DNA of 30,391 nucleotides from Chloroflexota bacterium (GCA_005880075.1 VBJT01000153.1:15624-46014); one strand, 5' to 3'; positions 17,668-26,073 are shown, counted from the stretch's first letter. Translations and numbers: made by a program. The notes: generated by a model not told the origin, from the letters alone.

Positions 17668-17958
17668 TTGGATGAAGATGGGACCTGCTCGCTCCGCGCA
17701 ATCATGCGCGGGCGGGTGCAGGGAGTCAACTTTCGGCAGTTCGTCTATACGCGGGCGCGGTTTTTGCGGCTGACGGGATACGTGAGCAACCTCGACGACG
17801 GGCAGTCGGTTGAGGTCATTGCGGAGGGCCCGCGCCAGGACCTCGAGCAACTTCTGGAGTACCTCCGCGAAGGGCCAAGGTCTGCACGTATTGAGCACGT
17901 GGAGGTGGCCTGGGGAGAGGCGACGAACAGGTGGACCGATTTTGGAGTGCTATCGTAG
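17668..17958 (+). CDS. acyP: acylphosphatase
   Basis: Acylphosphatase hydrolyses carboxyl-phosphate bonds of small acyl phosphates. The 96-residue frame starts with TTG 17668, preceded by GAGGT about 8 nt upstream; it shows GRVQGVNFRQFVY with catalytic Arg23 and TGYVSNLDDGQSVEV with Asn41, the same numbering as the well-studied vertebrate enzyme. The first in-frame ATG (17704) would remove most of the first beta strand, so the TTG is preferred. Its last codons overlap the end of the convergent GNAT gene by 9 bp. Confidence 0.9.
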   Translation: MDEDGTCSLRAIMRGRVQGVNFRQFVYTRARFLRLTGYVSNLDDGQSVEVIAEGPRQDLEQLLEYLREGPRSARIEHVEVAWGEATNRWTDFGVLS

Positions 17959-18378
17959 GCGCTTCCAGAGGAAGACTTGCTGGTGGCCGAGAGGGGAGTC
18001 GTTGAGGCGACCGAATTCTTCATATCCGAGCTTCTTGTAGAAATCCGGAGCCTGGAAGCTGTGGCTGTCAAGATGCACATAGCGGCAGCCGTCAGCGCGC
18101 GCCTCAGCCTCCGCGGTCTTCATTAGTTTCCGGCCTAAGCCCCCGCCGCGTGCACCCTCATCCAACCACAGGTCGGTGATATGAAGCCACCCGCCCCAGA
18201 TATGGCCCAGCAGACCGCCTCGAATCAGGCCGGTTTCATCGCGGATGAATAGCTTCAGTGGGCGCCAGTGGTCGTAGCCGGTACGGGCCACGTTGTAAAG
18301 CGACAGGCCATCGCGCAGGAACTGAGCATCGCTTTCGGGCGCCATCGGTTCGGAGGAGATGCGGAGATCGGCTACCAT
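17950..18378 (-). CDS. GNAT family N-acetyltransferase
   Basis: This 142-residue protein reads as a compact GNAT enzyme: IRGGLLGHIWGGWLHITDLWLDE, then GARGGGLGRKLM as the acetyl-CoA loop, RYVHLDSHSFQAPDFYKKLGYEEFG and a C-terminal strand QVFLWKRL. The start ATG 18378 is one base after the cupin stop; the frame stays open to 18435, but the extra part lies inside the cupin gene and is unlike protein. The substrate is unknown. It is probably co-transcribed with the cupin. Confidence 0.88.
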   Translation of the reverse strand: MVADLRISSEPMAPESDAQFLRDGLSLYNVARTGYDHWRPLKLFIRDETGLIRGGLLGHIWGGWLHITDLWLDEGARGGGLGRKLMKTAEAEARADGCRYVHLDSHSFQAPDFYKKLGYEEFGRLNDSPLGHQQVFLWKRLR

Positions 18379-18379
18379 G

Positions 18380-18961
18380 TCAGCCCAAAAGTGTTTGCAT
18401 CGGGAAGTCGACGAGCTTGCGGGTGGCGTTGTCACAGAGGAAGTGAGGGTGGGTTTCGGCTGTGCCGCCTAAAATGTGGATCGAGACACCGTTGGCGCCG
18501 GCGGCGGCGCGCACACGGTGAAAGCCCTCGTCCGGCGGCAGAAGATGGGTAATGCTACCGGGCGGGAAGTGGTGAACGCCCGTCTTCTCGAGCTCGCACT
18601 CCTGGCCGGCGCCGACCGCCGATAGGCCATCCGCGCGGGCGTACTTCGTCTCCTCGTCCTCGCCCTCAAGAATGCCAATGACGCCCCAGGCACCGTGATA
18701 ATGGACGCCGCTGCTCGTGCCCGGCGGGAAAACGACAGAGATCATGAAGAAGGAGCCATCGGAGGCGGTGTGGAGGAGGTGGCCGCAAGCGCGGTTACCT
18801 TCGCACGGGAGCCGGTGCTCGGGGCGCAAACCTTCCTGCCGTTCCATCCAGCGGGCGAGCGACGGTTTGATGGCCCCGACGCGCTGTCTGTCGTCTGAGT
18901 AGCGAGCGACAACTTCGGCAACGTCCAGAGCCAGCGCCTCGATCCCATACGTTTCACCCAT
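18380..18961 (-). CDS. cupin, cysteine/thiol dioxygenase-like
   Basis: ATG 18961 is preceded by AGGAGG at ideal spacing, giving 193 residues. The core PPGTSSGVHYHGAWGVIGIL, followed by EGEDEET, fits cupin motif 1 of the cysteine dioxygenase family, with His87 and His89 as iron ligands and a third candidate His139 in GSITHLL. Enzymes of this group oxidise a thiol such as cysteine or 3-mercaptopropionate to the sulfinate with one Fe(II) and O2. Cys/Tyr cross-link residues cannot be assigned by eye, so the exact substrate is open. It is followed directly by a GNAT gene, and divergently upstream lies the LysM/transglycosylase gene. Confidence 0.8.
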   Translation of the reverse strand: MGETYGIEALALDVAEVVARYSDDRQRVGAIKPSLARWMERQEGLRPEHRLPCEGNRACGHLLHTASDGSFFMISVVFPPGTSSGVHYHGAWGVIGILEGEDEETKYARADGLSAVGAGQECELEKTGVHHFPPGSITHLLPPDEGFHRVRAAAGANGVSIHILGGTAETHPHFLCDNATRKLVDFPMQTLLG

Positions 18962-19124
18962 CTTGGACCTCCTCAATGACCGGGTAGCAGTTTACGAAAC
19001 TCGTGCCAATTGCCGATAGCATTGCGTTTATGCCCCGATTCGCCTTAACCCGAGACGCAACAATAGGTGCCTCTCTGCGTCTTTATAGCTGCATCGATAC
19101 CGAGACACCAAAGGGGAGGGAGAG

Positions 19125-19956
19125 ATGCGAATAATGTGGCGGCTTGCTGCCGCGCTGGGAGCAGCTCTGGCGCTCTGGCTTGCAACAGGCGGGCTCGCTG
19201 TAGCGGACGACTCGCCCCGGCATCACCCGGTTCGCCGACCTGTATCACACGAGCGTCGACGAACTGGTGAAGCTGAACGATATCAAGTACCCCGATCTGC
19301 TGTTGCCCGGGCAGATCATTAAGCTTCCGGAACGAGACAAGCCGGCGCAGCCCGGCACGATCGATTATGAGGTGCAGCCCGGTGACTATTTGAGCAAGAT
19401 CGCCGTCAAGTTTGACATTACAACACGGGCACTTGCTGAGGCGAACGAGATCTCCGATATGCAGCACATCGTTCCGGGACAGAAGCTCAAGGTGCCCGGG
19501 GCCGCGCTGCCACCCGTAGAACCGACAGTCCAGGCAGCCACCCATCCCCCGGACGATCCGGACGTGGAGAAGATGTTCAATGAACTGGCGGGCGAGCAAG
19601 GGCTGGACCCCGGAATGGTCAAAGCTTTGGCCTGGCTGGAGAGCGGCTGGCGACAGCATGCCGTGAGCCCGGCAGGAGCGATTGGCTTCATGCAACTGAT
19701 GCCAACGACGGCGCAATGGCTAAAACAGTCGGTGATTGGCGGGGAACTCCACGAGGACCTGAGCGCGTACGACAACGTGAGGATGGGGACGCGCTATTTG
19801 CGCCTGCTGTTAGATGCGACCGGCGGGGATAAGGACAAGGCGCTCGCGTCGTATTACCAAGGCTACGGGGCGACCATGAGCGGCGTGATGTACGAAGAGA
19901 CGAAGCGCTACGTCGAGCTCATTAAGGATACGGAAGCACGCTACTGGCCGGAGTGA
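19125..19956 (+). pseudogene. secreted LysM-lytic transglycosylase, frameshifted after the signal peptide
   Basis: ATG 19125, with GGGAGGGAG just upstream, opens a signal peptide (MRIMWRLAAALGAALALWLA ... LAVADD). Its frame then loses meaning near 19206-19221. In another frame ITRFADLYHTSVDELVKLND ... LLPGQIIKLP supplies most of a first LysM repeat, then a complete second LysM (YEVQPGDYLSKIA ... VPGQKLKVPG) and an SLT domain. Catalytic-type Glu is the GAG at 19639-19641 in LAWLESGW, followed by GAIGFMQLMPTTAQW and YYQGYGATMSG. The start of the first LysM (the xVxPGD part, about 10 residues) is missing, so a deletion with a frame change is inferred. A start at ATG 19267 would yield a protein lacking a secretion signal. 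The intact protein would cut peptidoglycan outside the membrane. Confidence 0.85.
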
Positions 19957-19994
19957 GACAAGCAGGACAAGCAGGGACAAGCAGGGACAAAACC
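19957..19994. repeat. short tandem repeat, 9-10 bp unit
   Basis: Directly after the transglycosylase stop, GACAAGCAG (19957) is followed by GACAAGCAGG (19966 and 19976) and the degenerate GACAAAACC (19986). This is a slippage-type array with unit length varying by one base, located between convergent gene ends. Confidence 0.75.
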
Positions 19995-20059
19995 GACAAG
20001 TTACAAGCGGCAACCGTGACGCCGCGCTTCTGCGTGGGCGATCGCGGCGGGTCTCCGGT

Positions 20060-20597
20060 TCAGCCGGTGCCGGCGCCGCCGGCGACGCCGAGCTGGGAAG
20101 CGACCGGCTTGAGCGATTCGATCACGAAGGCGATGTGCTCGTCCAGGTCGACGCCTAGTTGCTCGGCACCCTTCGTGATGTCATCGCGGTTGACGTTGCG
20201 GGCGAATCCCTTGTCCTATCGATGCTCTTGCCAGGGCGCACAAGGGCGACCGCGGTAATGAACCCGGCCAGTTCGTCGACAGCGTAAATCGCTCGGTCCA
20301 TGGGCGTTTTGCGATCGAGGCCGAGATAGTCCGCATGGCAGAGTACGGCATAAACGATGTCCTCCGGAACACCGCGCGAACGGAGAATTTCGGCACCCTT
20401 GACGGGATGCTCTTGGACGTTGGGGTGCATCTCGAAGTCGAAGTCGTGCAGCAGACCGACGATCGCCCAGCGCTCTTCATCGGAGCCATACTTGCGGGCG
20501 TAGGCACGCATCGCAGCCTCCACGGCGAGGGCGTGCTTGCGGAGCGGCTCGGTCTTGTGTGCTCACAGAGGATGTTCCAGGCGTCTTCACGGTCCAT
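20060..20597 (-). pseudogene. HD-domain phosphohydrolase with two frame breaks
   Basis: Three minus frames together give one HDIG-type protein. ATG 20597, preceded by GGAG 8 nt upstream, reads MDREDAWNILCEHT. The second frame, from about 20559, reads KTEPLRKHALAVEAAMRAY, then the metal motif VGLLHDFDFEMHP, HPVKGAEILRSRGVP and AVLCHADYLG, followed by DRAIYAVDELAGF. The third, from about 20213, reads KGFARNVNRDDITKGAEQLG and ends at TGA 20060-20062 after GGAGTG. The first break (20553-20562) looks like one missing base. The second (20213-20222) looks like loss of about ten codons (31 or 34 nt). Such proteins hydrolyse phosphate esters, often nucleotides; the substrate is unknown. Ligands His/HD/Asp are all present, so the intact gene would be active. 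Confidence 0.85.
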
Positions 20598-20754
20598 TGA
20601 TGCTACTCCGGACTGGCTTCGGTAGATTTTCTGAAATTGTATGCGATAAGAGGTCGCGTTTCGCCGCTGTTCGAGTGTGGGGTATCATTTAAGTCCAGCC
20701 TTAGGCATTTCTGAAGGCGGACTAGCGCGGAGATGCCGAGAAAGGGTATTCGCA

Positions 20755-21582
20755 ATGCCTAGGTCCATCTGGAACGGGGTGATCAGCTTCGGGATGGTGA
20801 GCATCCCGGTTAAGCTGTATACGGCCACGCAAAGCAAAGATATCTCCTTTCACCTCCTGCACAAGGATTGCGGGACGCGGCTCCAGCAGTTGCGCTGGTG
20901 CCCAACGCATGAGCGGCCGGTGGAATGGGATGAGGTTTCCCGCGGATACGAGTATGCACGAGAGGAGCACGTTGTCCTGACGGAAGACGACTTCGAGAAG
21001 TTGCCCCTCCCGAGCAAGCAGACGGTCGAGCTTTCAGCGTTCGTGAAAGCCGAGGAGATCGACCCCGTGTACTACGAAAAGAGCTATTACCTCGAGCCGG
21101 ACGCCAAAGGTATGAAGCCGTTCGCGCTGTTAATGACTGCGCTCCGGGAGAAGAACCTCACGGGCATTGCCAAGATCGCGGTGCGAAATAAAGAACAGCT
21201 GTGCGCGCTGCGGCCGATGGACGGAACGCTGATCCTTGAGACGCTTTATTATCCGGACGAGCTCAGGGTCGAGAAGACTGAGCTGCCGAACGTAAAAATC
21301 TCTGAGAAGGAACTGGAGATGGCGTACACGCTGATCGACCTGCTTAGCGAGGAGTTCGAACCGGAGAAGTACAAGGACGAATACCGCGAGGCCTTAATGA
21401 AGGTAATCGAGGCCAAGCTCGAGGGCGAGGAGCTCCCGGAAGTGGCGGCGGCTGGGCCGGCAAAGGTAACAGACATCATGTCGGCGCTGAAAGCGAGCGT
21501 GGAAGCGGCGAAGAAGCGCAAGAAGGGCGAGGAGGAAGAAGAGGAAGAGGCGGCGCCCGCCCGGAGACGGAAGGCTGGATAG
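20755..21582 (+). CDS. ku: Ku DNA end-binding protein
   Basis: Bacterial Ku binds broken DNA ends as a homodimer and recruits LigD for end joining. The start ATG 20755 gives MPRSIWNGVISFGMVSIPVK, the classic Ku opening, 275 residues in all. The open frame extends to 20677, but those codons are not protein-like. The core contains HLLHKDCGTRLQQLRWCPTH and ALRPMDGTLILETLYYPDE. The C-terminus ends with a Lys-rich then Glu-rich tail (KKRKKGEEEEEEE) and a basic end. AAAGGG lies 8 nt upstream of the ATG. It ends 3 bp from the convergent DUF421 gene. LigD is encoded 1.7 kb away on the same strand. Confidence 0.96.
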   Translation: MPRSIWNGVISFGMVSIPVKLYTATQSKDISFHLLHKDCGTRLQQLRWCPTHERPVEWDEVSRGYEYAREEHVVLTEDDFEKLPLPSKQTVELSAFVKAEEIDPVYYEKSYYLEPDAKGMKPFALLMTALREKNLTGIAKIAVRNKEQLCALRPMDGTLILETLYYPDELRVEKTELPNVKISEKELEMAYTLIDLLSEEFEPEKYKDEYREALMKVIEAKLEGEELPEVAAAGPAKVTDIMSALKASVEAAKKRKKGEEEEEEEAAPARRRKAG

Positions 21583-21585
21583 GCG

Positions 21586-22110
21586 CTAGCCGCCTCGTCT
21601 CCACGGCAGTCGGGTTCGCTTGCGAGGCCGCCCAGTGATTGAACCATTCCCCGCCTGAACCACGCTGATAGAACCGTCGGTCTCCAGCACCGCGAGCCGG
21701 ACCTCGCCTATGTTATTGAGTCCGTGCTCTCGTATCGCCATTAGAACTTCCTCTTCTGCAAGACCCTCACGGCGGATGTTCTGTCTCAGGAGCCTGCCGT
21801 TGCTGACGACGATGGTGGGCGAGCCCTCGACGGCCTCGCGCACCCATGTCACGCGTTCTCGGGCAGTGGCGACGCCGTAGTTGACGGCGATGAGCGCACC
21901 GGCAGCGATCAGGCCGCCGGTGACAGAGACGTCACTGCCCACCATCGCGTTTTGCACGGCGTTGGAGATGAGCAGGATCACTACGAGGTCAAAAGTCGCC
22001 ATCTGACCGATCTCGCGTTTGCCGGCGACGCGCAAAGCGAGAAGCAAACTCCCATAGATGATCAGAGTCCGGGCAATAATCTCGAATCCATTTACCGTAA
22101 GACTAAACAC
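21586..22110 (-). CDS. DUF421 (YetF/YcaP-like) membrane protein
   Basis: GTG 22110 follows GGAGG by 5 nt and is chosen over the longer open frame; it gives 174 residues. Two or three N-terminal membrane helices (about residues 6-70) with VAGKREIGQMATFDLVVILLISNAVQNAMVG are typical of DUF421. The C-terminal cytoplasmic domain shows SPTIVVSNGRLLRQNIRREGLAEEE and HGLNNIGEVRLAVLETDGSISVV, also family hallmarks. The biochemical role of the family is not well settled; Bacillus relatives are linked to spore or stress physiology. It stands between ku and ligD but points the other way. Confidence 0.88.
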   Translation of the reverse strand: MFSLTVNGFEIIARTLIIYGSLLLALRVAGKREIGQMATFDLVVILLISNAVQNAMVGSDVSVTGGLIAAGALIAVNYGVATARERVTWVREAVEGSPTIVVSNGRLLRQNIRREGLAEEEVLMAIREHGLNNIGEVRLAVLETDGSISVVQAGNGSITGRPRKRTRLPWRRGG

Positions 22111-22512
22111 GGCTACCTCCAGCTGCTTATTGTGAGCGCGCATCAATGCTGCGCCGGAAGTGAGGACGCGGGCTACAGTCTACCAGCGACTTCAGCCATC
22201 AGGAGTGAAGAACTCCTGTGGCGGAACGGCAGGGAGGACCGTCGCCGTGGCAGACGATGCCATTCTTAACAAAAAAGGCCAGCGAAGGGCACCATGCGCA
22301 GGACATCAACGTCAGCCGAGTTGTCGGAGAGCGCTCGTCGGTTCGTACATTGATTCTGTCGAGGCGCTTCCAGCTATCGATGGCTGGAAAGCTCCAAGTA
22401 GCGTAGATAGGTCAGGGTGATGCTTGCGGGCTTCAGGTAGCGCTAACTGGTCGGGTGAACGAATTGGTCGCCTTCGTATCGAGATAGGCACTCATTCCTG
22501 CTTCTCTTTCGC
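22111..22512. other. gene-free gap between DUF421 and DUF1003 genes
   Basis: I see no convincing gene in these 402 bp. Short plus-strand frames exist but lack start signals and recognisable sequence. The gap holds two perfect 7-bp hairpins (22200-22218 and 22368-22389). It may be a leader or terminator region for the two minus genes, or the remains of a lost gene. Confidence 0.5.
22200..22218. terminator. hairpin without T-tract downstream of the DUF1003 gene
   Basis: CAGGAGT (22200-22206) pairs with ACTCCTG (22212-22218) around GAAGA. There is no run of T on either strand, so intrinsic termination is uncertain. A second hairpin with arms TTCCAGC (22368-22374) and GCTGGAA (22383-22389) is in the same gap. 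Confidence 0.35.
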
Positions 22513-23127
22513 CTAGGCGTCGGTGTCCGCCGCGCTCTCGGGACCACGGGCGGCTTCTGGATCCATTTGCTGTTCGGCCTCGTCGATCGCCTGGGCGAGC
22601 TTTTCGACGTGTGTTGGCTTTTGCATCTCCTCGATCTCGTGATCGTGTACCGGATTTGTACCCAGGTGCTCGTGCACATGATTCACGACCTCGAGGAGCT
22701 TGGTTATCTCGCGCTCAGCGATCATGTTGACCTGCAGGTCCACCTTGGCCCGGCGGTCCGCCGCAAGCGCCTGCCGGTTTTGGGTGATCAGCACAAAAGT
22801 GGACAGGAAGATCGCTTCAAGCGAAACGATCATAGTTAGGAGACCGAACGGGTAAGGGTCAAAGGGCTGAAAGATGAGGTAGGCGACGTTAATGGCCATC
22901 CAGAAGGTGAACCATGCCACGTGCAGCCAGACGAAGAGCATGCTGCCGCTGAACGCGGTGATCTTGTTCGCGAGCTCATCGCTGAATCCCATGTGCTCGC
23001 GGTCCTTGTTTTCGAGCCTGACGATCTCCTCGATTGTGTCGGTGACAACCGCCGGATCGGCGCTTGCACCGTTGGCGCCGGGCCTCAGAGGCCTCCGCAA
23101 CTTTACTGGAGTCCGATGGAACCTCAT
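22513..23127 (-). CDS. DUF1003 membrane protein
   Basis: ATG 23127 has GGGAGGA a few bases upstream and yields 204 residues; the open frame continues to 23220 without support. A basic N-terminus leads to TIEEIVRLENKDREHMGFSD, two membrane helices (about 60-85 and 94-115) with LHVAWFTFWMAIN and FGLLTMIVSLEAIFLSTFVL, then ITQNRQALAADRRAKVDLQV, the DUF1003 signature, and an acidic C-terminal tail. The family's function is unknown to me. It lies upstream of DUF421 on the same strand and diverges from ligD, whose start is 132 bp away. Confidence 0.88.
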   Translation of the reverse strand: MRFHRTPVKLRRPLRPGANGASADPAVVTDTIEEIVRLENKDREHMGFSDELANKITAFSGSMLFVWLHVAWFTFWMAINVAYLIFQPFDPYPFGLLTMIVSLEAIFLSTFVLITQNRQALAADRRAKVDLQVNMIAEREITKLLEVVNHVHEHLGTNPVHDHEIEEMQKPTHVEKLAQAIDEAEQQMDPEAARGPESAADTDA

Positions 23128-23247
23128 TTGTCCTCCCACCACCACGTTAACGGACTGTAGTTGCGCCAGCACGAGGCGGCAGGAAGGGAAAAGTTGCATT
23201 TCTGAGACAAATCGTGTCATAGCTCACGAAGGGACCAGGCGCGATGC

Positions 23248-23253
23248 CATAAT
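23248..23253 (+). promoter_or_regulatory. -10-like element of ligD, probably leaderless
   Basis: CATAAT ends 6 nt before GTG 23260, and no Shine-Dalgarno precedes the codon. The layout matches the alaS and DUF2207 starts. No clear -35 element is visible. Confidence 0.4.
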
Positions 23254-23259
23254 AGGCTC

Positions 23260-26040
23260 GTGCTCGAGAAATACAGGGAAAAGCGCGACTTCGACCGGAC
23301 GCCCGAGCCTGCTCCGGGCGCTGAGAAAGACGCTCGCGGGCCGCTCATTTATGTGATTCAGAAACACGCGGCTACCCGCCTGCACTATGACCACCGCTTC
23401 GAAGTCGACGGGGTGCTGAAGTCGTGGCCTGTGCCGAAGGGGCCCTCGCTCAACCCGCGGGACAAGCGCCTGGCGGTGATGGTGGAGGACCACCCCTTCG
23501 ACTACGCATCGTTCGAAGGAGTGATTCCAAAGGGGGAATACGGGGCTGGACAAGTCATCGTCTGGGATGCCGGCACCTACTCGCCGGATGAGGGGGGCAA
23601 GCTTTCGTTCGACGACCGCGAAGAAGCGGAGGCCCGGATGCGGGAGGGTATCGAGAAAGGCAAAATTTCAGTATTCCTGCGCGGAAACAAGCTGAAGGGC
23701 TCCTGGACACTGGTAAGGACCAAGCGGGCCGCCAACGAATGGCTGCTCATAAAGCACAAGGACCGGTTTGCAGACACGGAGCGCGATGTCATCGAGGATG
23801 GCAGGTCGGTACTCTCCGGGCTAAGTCTCGAGGACATCAAGGCCGGCCACCTGCCGGAGCGGGGTACGGTGGCTGACATGTGCCTGAGACCGAGCGATCT
23901 CGCGGGGGCGCGATGGTCGCCGTTTCCTCGCTGGATAGAGCCGATGCACGCTTCGCTCTCGGAAGGTCCTTTCTCGTCTGCAGACTGGTTCTTCGAGCCC
24001 AAGCTGGACGGCGTGCGGGCGCTCTCTTTCATCCAGCGAGGCAATGTAAGCATCTTTTCACGTCGAGGACTGGACGCGACGAAGCAGTACCCGAGCATAG
24101 CTGCCAAACTTCGAGAGCAGGTCGAACCGCAAATGGTTCTCGACGGCGAGATCGTCGCTTTCGATGAGAACGGTGTGTCGTCGTTTCAGGAGCTTCAGCA
24201 GCGGCTGAATTTGATGCGGGAGAGCGATATCAAGCGGGCTGAATCGCAGGTACCTGTCTTCTACTATGTGTTCGACATTCCCTACGCGGGCGGGTATGAC
24301 CTGCGAGGCGCGCGGCTAGAGCAGCGCAAACGGCTTTTGCGTCAGCTCCTCATGCCGACAGAGCGCGTCCGGCCGGTCGAGCACTTTGAGCAGGACGGCG
24401 AGGTGGCTTATCGCGTGGCGGTCGACCATGGCCTAGAGGGTTTGCTGGCGAAGAAGAGGGACAGCGTTTACGAGTCGGGGCGGCGGTCGAAGAACTGGAT
24501 GAAGATAAAGAGCACTGAGGAGGGCGAATTCGTCATCGGCGGTTACACGGAGGGGGGCGGCTGGCGGGCGGGCACGTTCGGTTCACTTATGCTCGGCTAC
24601 TACGATGATGACGGCAAGCTCATGTATGCCGGCCACGTGGGCACTGGGTTCAACGACAAGACGCTCAAGCTGCTCAAGGAGAAGCTGGAGGCGTTGCGCA
24701 CGGATGAGCGGCCGTTTGCCCAGGAGCCTTCGCGGGCGGGGATGCCCTTCGGCAGGCCGAAGAATACGCCTGTCACCTGGGTTAAGCCAGAACTTGTGGC
24801 GCAAGTTCGGTATGCGCAATGGACAAGAGACGGAGTGCTGCGCGCACCGAGCTTCCTCGGGCTGCGAGAGGATAAGGCGCCCGCTGACGTAAAGCGGGAG
24901 AAGGCGGTGCCTCCACCTTTGAGCAGCGGACGGCCCGATTCGGAACCGGGCCGCAGCGGGACCGTTGCCGGGATCCTCGAGCAGCTCGAACGGCCGGAAG
25001 ATAAGTTCATCCTGCGGGTCGAGGGACATAAGATCCCGCTCACCAACCTCGACAAGGAGTTCTGGCCGGCCACTGAAAAGCACCGGGCGCTTACGAAGCG
25101 GGACCTCCTCGTCTATCTTGCCAAGGTATCCCCGTATCTCGTTCCGCACATGCGCGACCGCCCAATCACCCTCACGCGCTATCCGAATGGCATTCATGGC
25201 GGGCACTTTTATCAGAAACACTGGGAGCCGAAACTCCCCGAGTTCGTGTCGACGGTACGTCTCTACTCGGAGCAGAACGAGGAGGACCAGGATTATCTGA
25301 TCTGCAATAACCTACCGACGCTGCTCTGGCTCGGGCAGCTGGCGGATATCGAGTTGCACACGTGGTACTCGCGTGTCAACCCGGACCCGGACGGCTATCA
25401 GCTGCCGACGACATACACGGGCTCCGAGAAAAATATCGACGGGTCGCTGCTGGCGCATCCGGACTTCATGGTGTTCGACCTCGACCCTTACATTTATTCT
25501 GGGCAGGAGAAGCGGGGTGCCGAGCCGGAACTCAACCGTAAAGCGTTCCTCAAAACTTGTGAAGTAGCTCTATGGCTGAAGGACCTGCTCGACGCTCTTT
25601 CTCTCTCGTCGTTCGTGAAGACGACCGGCCGCACGGGGCTTCACGTTTATGTGCCGGTGCTCCGCCAGTTTGACTTCGGCGTGGTGCGTGCGATCTGCGA
25701 AACGATCGGCAAAATACTAATGAGCCAGCACCCACGCGACATAACGATGCAATGGTCGGTGGAGAAAAGAGCTGGCAAGATATTCTTCGATCATAACCAG
25801 AACGTAAAGGGGAAGACGCTTGCGTCACTGTATTCACCGCGGCCCAGCCCCGAGGCCGCGGTGTCAATGCCGGTACGTTGGAATGAGCTAGGGGAAGTTT
25901 ACCCCACCGACTTTACGATTCTGACTGCGATTGACCGACTCAACGAGACCGGCGACCTATGGGCGACTATACTGGACGCCAAGCACGACCTCGCCAAACT
26001 GCTCGACACGATTGGAGAAGAGGCGATCGCTGTCAAATGA
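23260..26040 (+). CDS. ligD: NHEJ DNA ligase D, PE-LIG-POL order
   Basis: This 926-residue protein combines the three LigD activities. Residues 1-170 are the 3'-phosphoesterase domain (His36, His42, Asp44 in HAATRLHYDH; His78). Residues about 225-520 are the ATP-dependent ligase, with nucleophile Lys248 in FEPKLDGVRA and VLDGEIVAF, plus an OB-fold part (FVIGGYTEGGGWRAGTFGSL). After a charged linker, residues about 585-926 are the primase-like polymerase, with metal ligands Asp740 and Asp742 in MVFDLDPY and TTGRTGLHVYVPV. The order is that of Pseudomonas LigD, not the POL-PE-LIG of mycobacteria. The start is GTG 23260. It acts with the nearby Ku at double-strand breaks. All domains look intact. 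Confidence 0.96.
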   Translation: MLEKYREKRDFDRTPEPAPGAEKDARGPLIYVIQKHAATRLHYDHRFEVDGVLKSWPVPKGPSLNPRDKRLAVMVEDHPFDYASFEGVIPKGEYGAGQVIVWDAGTYSPDEGGKLSFDDREEAEARMREGIEKGKISVFLRGNKLKGSWTLVRTKRAANEWLLIKHKDRFADTERDVIEDGRSVLSGLSLEDIKAGHLPERGTVADMCLRPSDLAGARWSPFPRWIEPMHASLSEGPFSSADWFFEPKLDGVRALSFIQRGNVSIFSRRGLDATKQYPSIAAKLREQVEPQMVLDGEIVAFDENGVSSFQELQQRLNLMRESDIKRAESQVPVFYYVFDIPYAGGYDLRGARLEQRKRLLRQLLMPTERVRPVEHFEQDGEVAYRVAVDHGLEGLLAKKRDSVYESGRRSKNWMKIKSTEEGEFVIGGYTEGGGWRAGTFGSLMLGYYDDDGKLMYAGHVGTGFNDKTLKLLKEKLEALRTDERPFAQEPSRAGMPFGRPKNTPVTWVKPELVAQVRYAQWTRDGVLRAPSFLGLREDKAPADVKREKAVPPPLSSGRPDSEPGRSGTVAGILEQLERPEDKFILRVEGHKIPLTNLDKEFWPATEKHRALTKRDLLVYLAKVSPYLVPHMRDRPITLTRYPNGIHGGHFYQKHWEPKLPEFVSTVRLYSEQNEEDQDYLICNNLPTLLWLGQLADIELHTWYSRVNPDPDGYQLPTTYTGSEKNIDGSLLAHPDFMVFDLDPYIYSGQEKRGAEPELNRKAFLKTCEVALWLKDLLDALSLSSFVKTTGRTGLHVYVPVLRQFDFGVVRAICETIGKILMSQHPRDITMQWSVEKRAGKIFFDHNQNVKGKTLASLYSPRPSPEAAVSMPVRWNELGEVYPTDFTILTAIDRLNETGDLWATILDAKHDLAKLLDTIGEEAIAVK

Positions 26041-26073
26041 GGGGGGCGAGCGTTCGGGTCATCAGCGAGCGGG

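Noticed and set aside
638..20597. Programmed ribosomal frameshifting as an explanation for the broken genes
   Set aside because: Family residues are absent at most joins, which frameshifting cannot restore, and no slippery heptamer with a downstream pseudoknot was seen at the joins.
20677..20754. Longer Ku with an upstream start at 20677
   Set aside because: The 26 extra residues are not like Ku, and the family starts at MPRSIWNG with a purine-rich site before ATG 20755.
22160..22420. Small plus-strand ORFs in the gap between DUF421 and DUF1003
   Set aside because: No ribosome site, no recognisable sequence and overlapping hairpins; not supported as genes.
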